Shown in pieces: positions 17,109-24,139 of a stretch of DNA of 42,306 bases. The DNA is from a bacterium (GTDB lineage Bacteria; Actinomycetota; UBA4738; HRBIN12), in the NCBI GenBank assembly GCA_023251895.1, contig JAHEXX010000003.1, positions 1-42,306 on the forward strand, read 5' to 3'. Both the position numbers and the translations under genes were made by a program. The notes under the pieces were generated by a model that saw only the letters and a program-made list of their open reading frames with translations, was not told where the DNA came from and did no database searches. Numbering within the stretch: the first letter of the stretch is position 1; every line of letters starts with the position of its first letter.

Positions 17109-17501
17109 CTAGCCGTCGTCGACGATGGCCGTGACCTCGACCTCCACCAGGATCTGGGGATCCAGGAAGGTGAGGCCACCGACGGTCGTGTTCGCCGGCT
17201 TCACGTCGCGAAAGATCTCACCGTGGGCCCTGGCCGCCTCCTCCCACCGGGTCGCGTCCGCCAGATAGATCCGCGTGCGGACGACGTCGGCGAACGACGC
17301 ACCGAGCTCGCCCAGTGCCTCCCCGATCGTCTGCAGCGCGGCAGCGGTCTGGCCCCGCAGGTCCCCTGGATGGAGCACGGTTCCGTCCGGCGTGGCCGGG
17401 GCCGTGCCGGCCACCTCCACGATGTTCCCGACCCGAACCGCTCGCGAATACCCCATCACCTTCGCCCACGGGCGGTCGGCGTCCACCAGCCGTCGCGTCA
17501 T
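17109..17501 (-). CDS. RidA/YjgF-family protein
   Basis: Rid-family trimer-forming protein, 130 aa, with the family segments VEVAGTAPATPDG, LRGQTAAALQTIGEALGE and VVRTRIYLAD and the C-terminal LVEVEVTAIV strand. RidA proper hydrolyses reactive enamine/imine intermediates using an Arg just before the last strand; here that segment reads TVGGLTFLDPQILVEVE without an Arg, which suggests a Rid subgroup with a different activity. ATG at 17501 has GGAAGGAG upstream. Probably leads the transcript that also carries the MoaD-BNR fusion. A TATGGT -10 candidate lies at 17541 down to 17536. Confidence 0.9.
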   Translation of the reverse strand: MTRRLVDADRPWAKVMGYSRAVRVGNIVEVAGTAPATPDGTVLHPGDLRGQTAAALQTIGEALGELGASFADVVRTRIYLADATRWEEAARAHGEIFRDVKPANTTVGGLTFLDPQILVEVEVTAIVDDG

Positions 17502-17553
17502 CGTCTGCTCCTTCCGATCCCGCTCCAGGAACGAGACCATATCCACCCCGCGG

Positions 17554-17559
17554 TAGGCT
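17554..17559 (+). promoter_or_regulatory. -10 box TAGGCT of a short-leader promoter
   Basis: TAGGCT ends 8 nt before the ATG at 17568. A purine-rich GGGGAA lies inside this short gap. No clear -35 is seen. It matches the TANNNT boxes placed 6-10 nt before other first genes in the window. Confidence 0.4.
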
Positions 17560-17567
17560 GGGGAACG

Positions 17568-18464
17568 ATGGGGCGCATGCAGATACCGGACGCGCAGGTC
17601 GTCGACCTGCGCGGTCCCGTCTCGTACCGTGAGTGGCCGGGGCCGAAGGCAAGGACGTTCGTCCTGAGCCACGGCCTGGGCGGGGCCCATGTCAACTGGG
17701 CGCAGGTCGCACCCGGCCTCGCGGAGCGAGGCCGGGTGCTGGTGCCCGACCTCGCCGGGTTCGGCGACACGCCGCTCGCCGGGCGTTCGGCCACTCTCAC
17801 GGCGAACCGGGAGCTGCTGTCGGCGTTCCTTGAGAAACTCGTGGGCGGGTCTGCCGTCCTGATCGGGAACTCGATGGGGGGCGCGATCTCGATGCTCCAG
17901 GCCGCGTTGGAGCCGGCGTCGGTGGAGGCGCTCGTGCTGTCGTCCTCGGTATTCCCGTGGGCGAAGGGGGCGCGGCCGGCCGCCATCGTGATGGTCGGGT
18001 TCGCCCTGTACCGGACGCCCGGGGTCGGCCGGTGGCTGGCAACCAGGCGCTTCCGCCACATGGACCCCGAACAGGCCGTGCGCATCGGGTTCCGCATCAT
18101 CACTGCAGATCCCCGGGCCATCCCCACCGACGTGGTCCTGGCACACGCGGAGCTGTTGCGGCAACGGCAGCGGGACCTCGAGGCGGAGGAGGCCTTCCTC
18201 CAGGCCACCAGGTCGCTGCTGTCCCTCGGCCGCCGCCCGGAGGTAAGCAGACGGATCCTCGACGGGATCGCGAGTCCAGTCCTGGTGATCCACGGCCGCC
18301 GCGACCGCCTGGTACCCATCGAGTTCGCCGAAGCCGCCGTCGAAGAACGCCCGAAGTGGCGACTCCGCGAGTTCCCCGACCTCGGCCACGTGCCCCAGCT
18401 CGAGGCTCCGGTGCGCTGGCTGGCCGCTGTCACCGGCTGGCTGGACGAACTCGACGCCGCCTGA
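17568..18464 (+). CDS. Alpha/beta hydrolase
   Basis: Hydrolase of 298 aa. The oxyanion motif is SHGLGG (near residue 40), the nucleophile elbow GNSMGGAIS (Ser near 102), the acid lies in HGRRDRLVP and the His in DLGHVPQLEAP, so the triad is complete. The lid region (about residues 135-225) is rich in Arg and Met. Similar actinobacterial proteins are annotated as lipases/esterases or epoxide hydrolase-like. It could act on acyl esters, as a wax-ester synthase is encoded convergently 7 bp away, but this is only context. A second in-frame ATG is 3 codons downstream. Confidence 0.87.
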   Translation: MGRMQIPDAQVVDLRGPVSYREWPGPKARTFVLSHGLGGAHVNWAQVAPGLAERGRVLVPDLAGFGDTPLAGRSATLTANRELLSAFLEKLVGGSAVLIGNSMGGAISMLQAALEPASVEALVLSSSVFPWAKGARPAAIVMVGFALYRTPGVGRWLATRRFRHMDPEQAVRIGFRIITADPRAIPTDVVLAHAELLRQRQRDLEAEEAFLQATRSLLSLGRRPEVSRRILDGIASPVLVIHGRRDRLVPIEFAEAAVEERPKWRLREFPDLGHVPQLEAPVRWLAAVTGWLDELDAA

Positions 18465-18471
18465 CCACGGG

Positions 18472-19869
18472 CTACAGGCCGGCGGCCTTCCCGAGCTCGG
18501 CGATCGAATCCTCGAGGGCCCTGGCCAGGGAGTCGATGTCCGGCACGGCGTCCCAGTCGGCGGTCAGACCGAAGGCCATCGTCCCGGCGAGCGACGTGCA
18601 GGCGATGGAGAGCCCGGCGTTCTCGCCGAGCGGCATGGACGGGTAGCTCGCGAGCAACCGGGCACCGGCCAGGTACAGGGGCATCTGCGGCGCAGGGATG
18701 TTCGACACGACCAGGTTGAACCACGGGCCCCGCGAGGCCAGGCGGGCCGCCATCATGTGCAGCACGGGCGGCGCGTACGTCCCCAGGTTGATGATGGCGT
18801 CCGCACCGAGCGCCATCATCGACTCCTTCAGGTGCCGGGTCCCCTCCCGCACCAGCACGAGCCGGCGCTTCGATCCCATGGGGCCCACCGGCAGATCCAC
18901 GAACGCCGGCGCGACCCGGTTGCCGACCAGATCGTGCTGTTCGGGCGACCGCACAGAGACCGGCACCAAGGCGCGCAACGTGCGCCCGCGGGTCCGTTCG
19001 CCCCGGGTCCGGAGAAGGTTGTGGATCGCGCCGGCCGCGGCGGTCAGCACCACGTCGTTCACGGTGCCGCCGAGCGCGCGCTTCACCTCCTTGAACCGCT
19101 CGAGCGGCGCTTCAGCCATGGCGAACCGGCGGTTGGGGCCGATCTGCACGTCGAACGGTCCCACGGGCCGCCCGCCCATGCCCAGGATGTCGCGGGCGCC
19201 GGCGAGGGGGAGGCCGAGCGCCTCCGACACCACGGCCGGCGCCCGCACGAGCGTCCGGGCCGCCTCGACGAGGAGGCCGGCGGGGTGGAGCAGCTGGTCC
19301 TCGATGGCCTCGCGGACGAGGTCGGCCTCCGAAGGTGGCGGCTCCGGCGTCCACGGTTCGCCGGCCTCCTGAACGGACAGCTCGGGCGTCGTGTCGAACA
19401 CCGTCCCTGCTATGTGCATACCCGAGATGCCGTCGATCAGGCAGTGGTGCACCTTCAACAGCGTTGCGAGAAGCCCACCCTCCAGGCCTTCGTACACGTA
19501 CATCTCCCACAGCGGCTTGGAGCGATCCAGGGGACGTGACAGCACGCGCTGGACCGCGTCGGCCAGCTCGCGCCGGCCCCCAGGGTGAGGCAGCGCAGCC
19601 CGTCGGAGGTGGAAGGAGAGGTCGAAGTGCTCGTCGTCCACCCACACCGGCCTGGCCAGATTGAACGGCACCTGCAGCACCTTCTGCCGGAACCGAGGTG
19701 CCAGGTGGAGGCGGGAGGCGACGACCCGCCGGACGTCCTCGAACCGCAGGCGCCCGGTGGGGCACGTGGCGGGGTCCAGGATGGACAGCCCACCGACGTG
19801 CATGTGCATCGCCGGCCGCTCCAGGTAAAGGAACGACGCGTCGAGGGCCGTGAGTCTCTCGGGGGCCAT
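18472..19869 (-). CDS. Wax ester synthase / diacylglycerol O-acyltransferase (WS/DGAT)
   Basis: WS/DGAT enzymes use acyl-CoA to make storage triacylglycerol or wax esters, common in actinobacteria. The 465-aa protein starts with LTALDASFLYLE, typical of the family, and carries the catalytic HHxxxDG box in KVHHCLIDGISG near residue 141. Further family segments are GTVNDVVLTAAAGAI and the C-terminal NLVVSNIPAPQMPLYLAGARL. ATG at 19869 fits the conserved N-terminus; a TACCGT -10 box ends 9 nt upstream. Substrate choice between fatty alcohol and diacylglycerol cannot be read from the sequence. Confidence 0.93.
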   Translation of the reverse strand: MAPERLTALDASFLYLERPAMHMHVGGLSILDPATCPTGRLRFEDVRRVVASRLHLAPRFRQKVLQVPFNLARPVWVDDEHFDLSFHLRRAALPHPGGRRELADAVQRVLSRPLDRSKPLWEMYVYEGLEGGLLATLLKVHHCLIDGISGMHIAGTVFDTTPELSVQEAGEPWTPEPPPSEADLVREAIEDQLLHPAGLLVEAARTLVRAPAVVSEALGLPLAGARDILGMGGRPVGPFDVQIGPNRRFAMAEAPLERFKEVKRALGGTVNDVVLTAAAGAIHNLLRTRGERTRGRTLRALVPVSVRSPEQHDLVGNRVAPAFVDLPVGPMGSKRRLVLVREGTRHLKESMMALGADAIINLGTYAPPVLHMMAARLASRGPWFNLVVSNIPAPQMPLYLAGARLLASYPSMPLGENAGLSIACTSLAGTMAFGLTADWDAVPDIDSLARALEDSIAELGKAAGL

Positions 19870-19946
19870 CGCAACTCCACGGTACCGCGTCCGGCGGGGC
19901 GCCGCGACCCGGGAGCGACCGGGTGCTATCGTCCGCGGCCGAGGCC

Positions 19947-21890
19947 ATGACCGTCCGACGCCCTCCGGCCACGCTCGTGCTCGCCGCCCTCGCTCTCGTT
20001 GCGATGGTCGGTATGCCGACAATCGCTCGCGCCGCGTACGAGGATGGCGGAACCTACACGGTCGAGGCCCGGGACAACTTCTTCGCCCCCGAAGTCGTTC
20101 GGATCCCCGTGGGCGGGACCCTGGTGTGGACGAACACCGGCCGCAACCCCCACACCGTCACCGCCGACGACGGTTCCGTGGACTCCGGGAACATGGCGCC
20201 CGGCGCGACCTACGAACGGACGTTCCATGCCTCCGGCGCCTATCCCTACTACTGCGTCTACCACGGCTCGGCTGGCCTCGGGATGGCCGGCACGGTCCTG
20301 GTGGGCGACGCGTCGCTCCCGGGCGAGGCCTCCGGCGTGGGCCCCGGACGGGAGGAGCCACCGGCGGTCGTGGGGCCGACCATCCGGGTGCCCACTGACC
20401 GCCCCACGATCCAGTCTGCCGTCGATCACGCGCAGCCCGGGGCGCTGATCATCGTCCAGCCCGGCGTCTATCACGAGGCGGTGAAGGTCACGACCCCGTT
20501 CCTGACGATCCGGGGAACCGACCGAAACCGGGTGATCCTGGACGGCGACTTCGAGCGGCCCAACGGCATCTTCGTGTTCGAGGCCGACGGTGTGGCGATC
20601 CAGAACATGACCGCGCGCCGCTACCTGCTGAATGGGTTCTACTGGTCGAGTGTCAACGGCTACCACGCGTCGTACCTGACCGCCTACGACAACGGCGACT
20701 ACGGCGTCTACGCGTACGACTCCCAGTACGGACGGTTCGACCACTCCTACGCGAGCGGGAGCCCCGACTCCGGCTTCTACATCGGCCAGTGCCACCCGTG
20801 CCACGCCGTCATCACCGACGTCCTGGCGGAGAACAACGCGCTCGGGTTCTCCGGCACCAACGCCAGCGGCGACCTCTACATCGTGAACTCGGAATGGCGA
20901 AACAACCTCTCCGGCATCGTCCCGAACACGCTCGACTCCGAGGAGCTGCCGCCGCAACGGGACGCGGTGATCGCCGGGAACTGGGTCCACGACAACAACA
21001 ACCTGGAGGCGCCGGCCAAGGCGCTCCAGTACCCCACGTACGGCATGGGGATCGTCGTGGGCGGCGGCCGGGATGACCTGGTGACCCACAACCTGGTCGA
21101 GAACCACGCCACGTTCGGGATCGTCGTGATCGTGAACCTTGACCGGAACGTCTGGGTCACGGCCGACAACGAGGTCCGCGACAACGTGGTGCGGGGTTCG
21201 GGTCGGGCCGACCTCGCCCTCGGGGCGCCGTCGGCGGGTGGCGACTGCTTCGCCGGGAACCGCTTCGACACGAGCCTGCCGCCGCTGATCCAGGCCCAGT
21301 ACGGCTGCGGATTCACACTGAACCCGGCCGGCGGCGGCGATCCCAGCGTCACGCTCGGGTCCCTCGTCCGGTTCGCCGAGGCCCAGGGCGGCGGCTTCTC
21401 ATCCGGCGACTGGAAGACCCAGCCCGCCCCCCCGCCCCAGCCCAACATGCCGGAGGCAACCGGCCTGCCGACGCAGCCGGCCGTTCCGGGGCCGGTGGTC
21501 CCCGGTGACTTCGAGATCCGCGACGCTCGCCGTTTGGACGTGCGAGCGAGCGTCCACCAGAGCCCGGAGGTGACCGTGATGGGTGTTCCGCTCGCGACCA
21601 CGTGGTGGGGAGTCCTGCTCGGGCTGTACGGCTACGTGTTACCGCTGGTGCTGTACTCGGCCTGGGTCTCGATCGCGCTGTGGGACCTGGTGCGGCAGGA
21701 CGCCGTGTCCACGTCCCGGCGGGCGTGGTGGATGGCCGGGATCCTGCTGGTGCCCGGGATCGGCCCCGTCGCCTACTATGCGCTCGGCCGGTCCCCCATC
21801 CCCCGGTCGCTCAGGCTGATGCTGGTGGTCGGAGGGCTCGCGATCTACCTGGCGATCGACGCGGTCCTCTACCTGATCGGTTCGAGCTAA
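19947..21890 (+). CDS. Secreted cupredoxin / NosD-like beta-helix / membrane-anchor fusion protein
   Basis: Fusion of 647 aa. A signal peptide ends in MPTIARA near residue 29. A plastocyanin-like domain follows (about 33-120) with type-1 copper ligands in NPHTVTADD, YPYYCVYHG and GLGMAG. After a Pro/Glu linker comes a right-handed beta-helix (about 150-500) starting RPTIQSAVDHAQPGALIIV, typical of NosD/pectate-lyase-like repeats, with many Asn and Gly turns. A Pro-rich linker leads to three membrane helices (about 545-645) that resemble a PLDc_N-type domain. ATG at 19947 is preferred over the GTG at 19923, because the TATCGT -10 box (19927-19932) lies between them. An extracellular copper protein tethered to the membrane is likely; its ligand is unknown. 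Confidence 0.85.
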   Translation: MTVRRPPATLVLAALALVAMVGMPTIARAAYEDGGTYTVEARDNFFAPEVVRIPVGGTLVWTNTGRNPHTVTADDGSVDSGNMAPGATYERTFHASGAYPYYCVYHGSAGLGMAGTVLVGDASLPGEASGVGPGREEPPAVVGPTIRVPTDRPTIQSAVDHAQPGALIIVQPGVYHEAVKVTTPFLTIRGTDRNRVILDGDFERPNGIFVFEADGVAIQNMTARRYLLNGFYWSSVNGYHASYLTAYDNGDYGVYAYDSQYGRFDHSYASGSPDSGFYIGQCHPCHAVITDVLAENNALGFSGTNASGDLYIVNSEWRNNLSGIVPNTLDSEELPPQRDAVIAGNWVHDNNNLEAPAKALQYPTYGMGIVVGGGRDDLVTHNLVENHATFGIVVIVNLDRNVWVTADNEVRDNVVRGSGRADLALGAPSAGGDCFAGNRFDTSLPPLIQAQYGCGFTLNPAGGGDPSVTLGSLVRFAEAQGGGFSSGDWKTQPAPPPQPNMPEATGLPTQPAVPGPVVPGDFEIRDARRLDVRASVHQSPEVTVMGVPLATTWWGVLLGLYGYVLPLVLYSAWVSIALWDLVRQDAVSTSRRAWWMAGILLVPGIGPVAYYALGRSPIPRSLRLMLVVGGLAIYLAIDAVLYLIGSS

Positions 21891-22804
21891 GGGATCTCGG
21901 CCGGCGTCACGGTCTTGCGAGCCGTGGCGGCCATCACCGACCCCACAACGATCAGCACGCCGCCCGACGCCAGGCCCGGACCCACCTTCTCACCGAGGAT
22001 CGCGAAGCCCAGGATCGCCGCGGTGAGCGGCTCGGACGAGGAGATGATGGCGGTGCGCACGGACCCCAGCCGCTTCAACCCCTCGAGCAGGCACACGAAA
22101 GCCCCGGCGGTGCATGCGCTCATCCCGAAGATCGGCCACCACCCGTGCCAGCTCGTCGGCACATCGAAGTTCCCGGTCATCAACGCGAAGACGAGCAAGC
22201 CCGATGACGCGGCGGCAGCCTGCCACATCGAGCCGGTCAGCGCATTGGTCCCCTTGATCACATGATCGGCGCCGATCAGGTACGCGGTGTACATCAGCGC
22301 CGACCCCAACGCGAAGACCACGCCGATGGTCTCGATCGCGATGCCCCCGGATGTGCCGACGATCAGCGCAGCTCCCGAGACCGCGCACGCGAGCGCGGCG
22401 ACGGTCAGCCCGCCGGGACGTCCCCAGCCCAGGGTCCACGAGGCCAGGGTCACGAAGACCGGATAGGTGAAGAACAGGAGCGTGACCGCGCCTGCCGTTC
22501 CGTGTGGCACCGCCGCGAAGAACAGGGACGCCTCCACCGCGTACCCGGCGATCCCGATCACCACGATCCCGAGGCGCTCCCCAGGCACCGGCGCCAGCGG
22601 CAGGCGCACGGCGACGAGAACTGGAACGAGCACGAGTGCTGCCAGAGCGAAGCGGATCGCCAGCATCGACACGACGGGGATGCCGGTCCGCAGCTCGACC
22701 TTGCCCAAGATGACCACCAGGCCGAAGAAGAACGCAGACAGGAACAGAAGGAAGGCACCCAGCAGGTCTCCTCGCTGCTGTGTTCCTCGTGCGGTCGCGC
22801 TCAC
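21887..22804 (-). CDS. EamA/DMT-family transporter
   Basis: Ten-helix drug/metabolite transporter of 305 aa with two EamA repeats. Helices start at LLGAFLLFLSAFFFGLVVIL and continue to the last helix, GGVLIVVGSVMAA; the second repeat has SSSEPLTAAILGFAILGE, the typical end-of-family motif. GTG at 22804 is the only plausible start; GATACT lies 7 nt upstream, so the mRNA may be leaderless. The stop overlaps the stop of the convergent cupredoxin fusion by 4 bp. Likely exports a small metabolite or amino acid; substrate unknown. Confidence 0.9.
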   Translation of the reverse strand: MSATARGTQQRGDLLGAFLLFLSAFFFGLVVILGKVELRTGIPVVSMLAIRFALAALVLVPVLVAVRLPLAPVPGERLGIVVIGIAGYAVEASLFFAAVPHGTAGAVTLLFFTYPVFVTLASWTLGWGRPGGLTVAALACAVSGAALIVGTSGGIAIETIGVVFALGSALMYTAYLIGADHVIKGTNALTGSMWQAAAASSGLLVFALMTGNFDVPTSWHGWWPIFGMSACTAGAFVCLLEGLKRLGSVRTAIISSSEPLTAAILGFAILGEKVGPGLASGGVLIVVGSVMAATARKTVTPAEIP

Positions 22805-22812
22805 GCCGGGAA

Positions 22813-22848
22813 GTATCTCAGCGCCGCTCAGGCCGACGGAGGAGATAC
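22813..22848. repeat. Inverted repeat between hydrolase and EamA genes
   Basis: GTATCTC (22813-22819) and GAGATAC (22842-22848) are perfect 7-bp arms 22 nt apart, directly before the EamA GTG (22804) and after the hydrolase stop (22853). One arm overlaps the GATACT -10 candidate. It may be an operator or an RNA stem; no T-tract follows. Confidence 0.35.
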
Positions 22849-22852
22849 ATCG

Positions 22853-23638
22853 CTACGCCTCCGCGAGGAACGCCGCGACCCGCTGCGCGATGGCGGCGAT
22901 CGCCGAGAATAGCTCCTCGACGTTCGCGTACTCCATCAGCTCGGCGTTGGGCAGCAGATCCGCCAGAATGCGCCCCAGCTCGACCGGATGGATGGGGTCG
23001 TCGTCCACGCAGATCAAAAGGACCGGGGCCGTCACGGCGCGGAGCAGCTCCCGATCGGACACCGGGAAGTCCTCGATTACGCCGCGGATCGCGCGGGCCA
23101 GCGCGTCGGGTTCCCCGTGCTCCCACAGCGCACGGTCGAGCTCGATCCGCCACGGCATCGCCAGATACTCGTTCACGCGCTCGGGGTCGGAGAGCAGGGC
23201 ATCGACCGCCTGCTCCGGCGTCCTCCCCTGGACCTGGGAGGCCATGTGGTGGAACCGCTCCTTGTACTGGAACGGCCGGTCCAGGCCGGCCGGCAGCAGG
23301 AACACCATCCGCTCGAACCGATCGGGCCTTCGCGTGAGGAGGTTCCCTATGGCGCCCGCGCCCAGGGATGTCCCTACCGCGCAGGTCGCGCCATACGCGT
23401 CGGCCACCGCCTCCAGGTCGTCGGCGAAGTCGGCGAACCGGAACCCGGCGTCGGGCGAGGTCCGGGAATGGCCGTGGCCCCGGAAGCAGAACCGCACCTT
23501 CGTTCCCGGCACGAGAGGGGTGAACGCGGCCAACTCGCGGCAGCTGTTCGTCAGGCCGTGCGCCAGCACGGTGACCGGCTCGCCGTCGCCGTCGATCTCG
23601 ACGTGCAGGGTCGCTTGGGGCGTGACGATCTCGGGCAC
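22853..23638 (-). CDS. Alpha/beta hydrolase-fold protein lacking a clear catalytic His
   Basis: Protein of 261 aa with LAHGLTNS (oxyanion), CFRGHGHS, the nucleophile elbow VGTSLGAGAIG and the acid motif LICVDDDPIHP. After the acid, the last 45 residues contain no His; where GHxxxxE is expected the sequence reads EYANVEELF, so the triad appears incomplete. The fold could still bind a ligand or use the His of DDDPIHP. The GTG at 23638 has GGAGG 4 nt upstream and is preferred; an ATG at 23668 in the same frame has its purine tract touching the start codon. Same strand as the EamA and GNAT genes. Confidence 0.78.
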   Translation of the reverse strand: MPEIVTPQATLHVEIDGDGEPVTVLAHGLTNSCRELAAFTPLVPGTKVRFCFRGHGHSRTSPDAGFRFADFADDLEAVADAYGATCAVGTSLGAGAIGNLLTRRPDRFERMVFLLPAGLDRPFQYKERFHHMASQVQGRTPEQAVDALLSDPERVNEYLAMPWRIELDRALWEHGEPDALARAIRGVIEDFPVSDRELLRAVTAPVLLICVDDDPIHPVELGRILADLLPNAELMEYANVEELFSAIAAIAQRVAAFLAEA

Positions 23639-23719
23639 AACGCCTCCGGACGTTCCGACGCGAACCATCCTCTCAGGTCGTAGTGGAGACGAGTTCCGTC
23701 ACCCCAGGACCGTCACGCC

Positions 23720-24130
23720 TCAATAGCGGCGGAACATCCCGGGCGCGTCGTCGGGCCTGGCCCGGAACCCGTACCGTTCGTAGAACCCCTCATACCCCTT
23801 GGCCGCCATCAGCCCCACGAACGCCCCCGGAGGCGCGTGCTGCTCGAGCCAGGCCATCACCGCATCCATGATCCGCGCCCCGAGCCCGCGCCCCTGGAAC
23901 TCTGGCAGGACAACGATGTCCTGGACGTAGAAATACAGGCCGCCGTCGCCGGCCACTCGGCCGCACCCGACCACGCGCCCGTCGTGCACCAGGGCGATCG
24001 AATACAGCTCGCGGCCGAGCGAGGCGGCGACCGCGGCTTCCGACACCTCGCTCCAGCCCACCGACCGGCGCAGGGGGAAGTACTCGTCGGGAGTGAGGAC
24101 CCGCTCGATCAGCTCGAACCCATCGGTCAC
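23720..24130 (-). CDS. GNAT-family N-acetyltransferase
   Basis: Acetyltransferase of 136 aa. The acetyl-CoA binding motif is VLPEFQGRGLGARIM near residue 80, preceded by the YFYVQDIVV strand, and the C-terminal half has KGYEGFYERYGF, typical of GNAT enzymes. GTG at 24130 is 9 bp after the stop of the large MFS-fusion gene, so both may be cotranscribed. Substrate unknown. Confidence 0.9.
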   Translation of the reverse strand: MTDGFELIERVLTPDEYFPLRRSVGWSEVSEAAVAASLGRELYSIALVHDGRVVGCGRVAGDGGLYFYVQDIVVLPEFQGRGLGARIMDAVMAWLEQHAPPGAFVGLMAAKGYEGFYERYGFRARPDDAPGMFRRY

Positions 24131-24139
24131 GCCGACAGG

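Noticed and set aside
23696-23716. Direct repeat CCGTCAC with 14-nt period
   Set aside because: Seven bases twice in GC-rich DNA is not distinguishable from chance and there is no promoter next to it.
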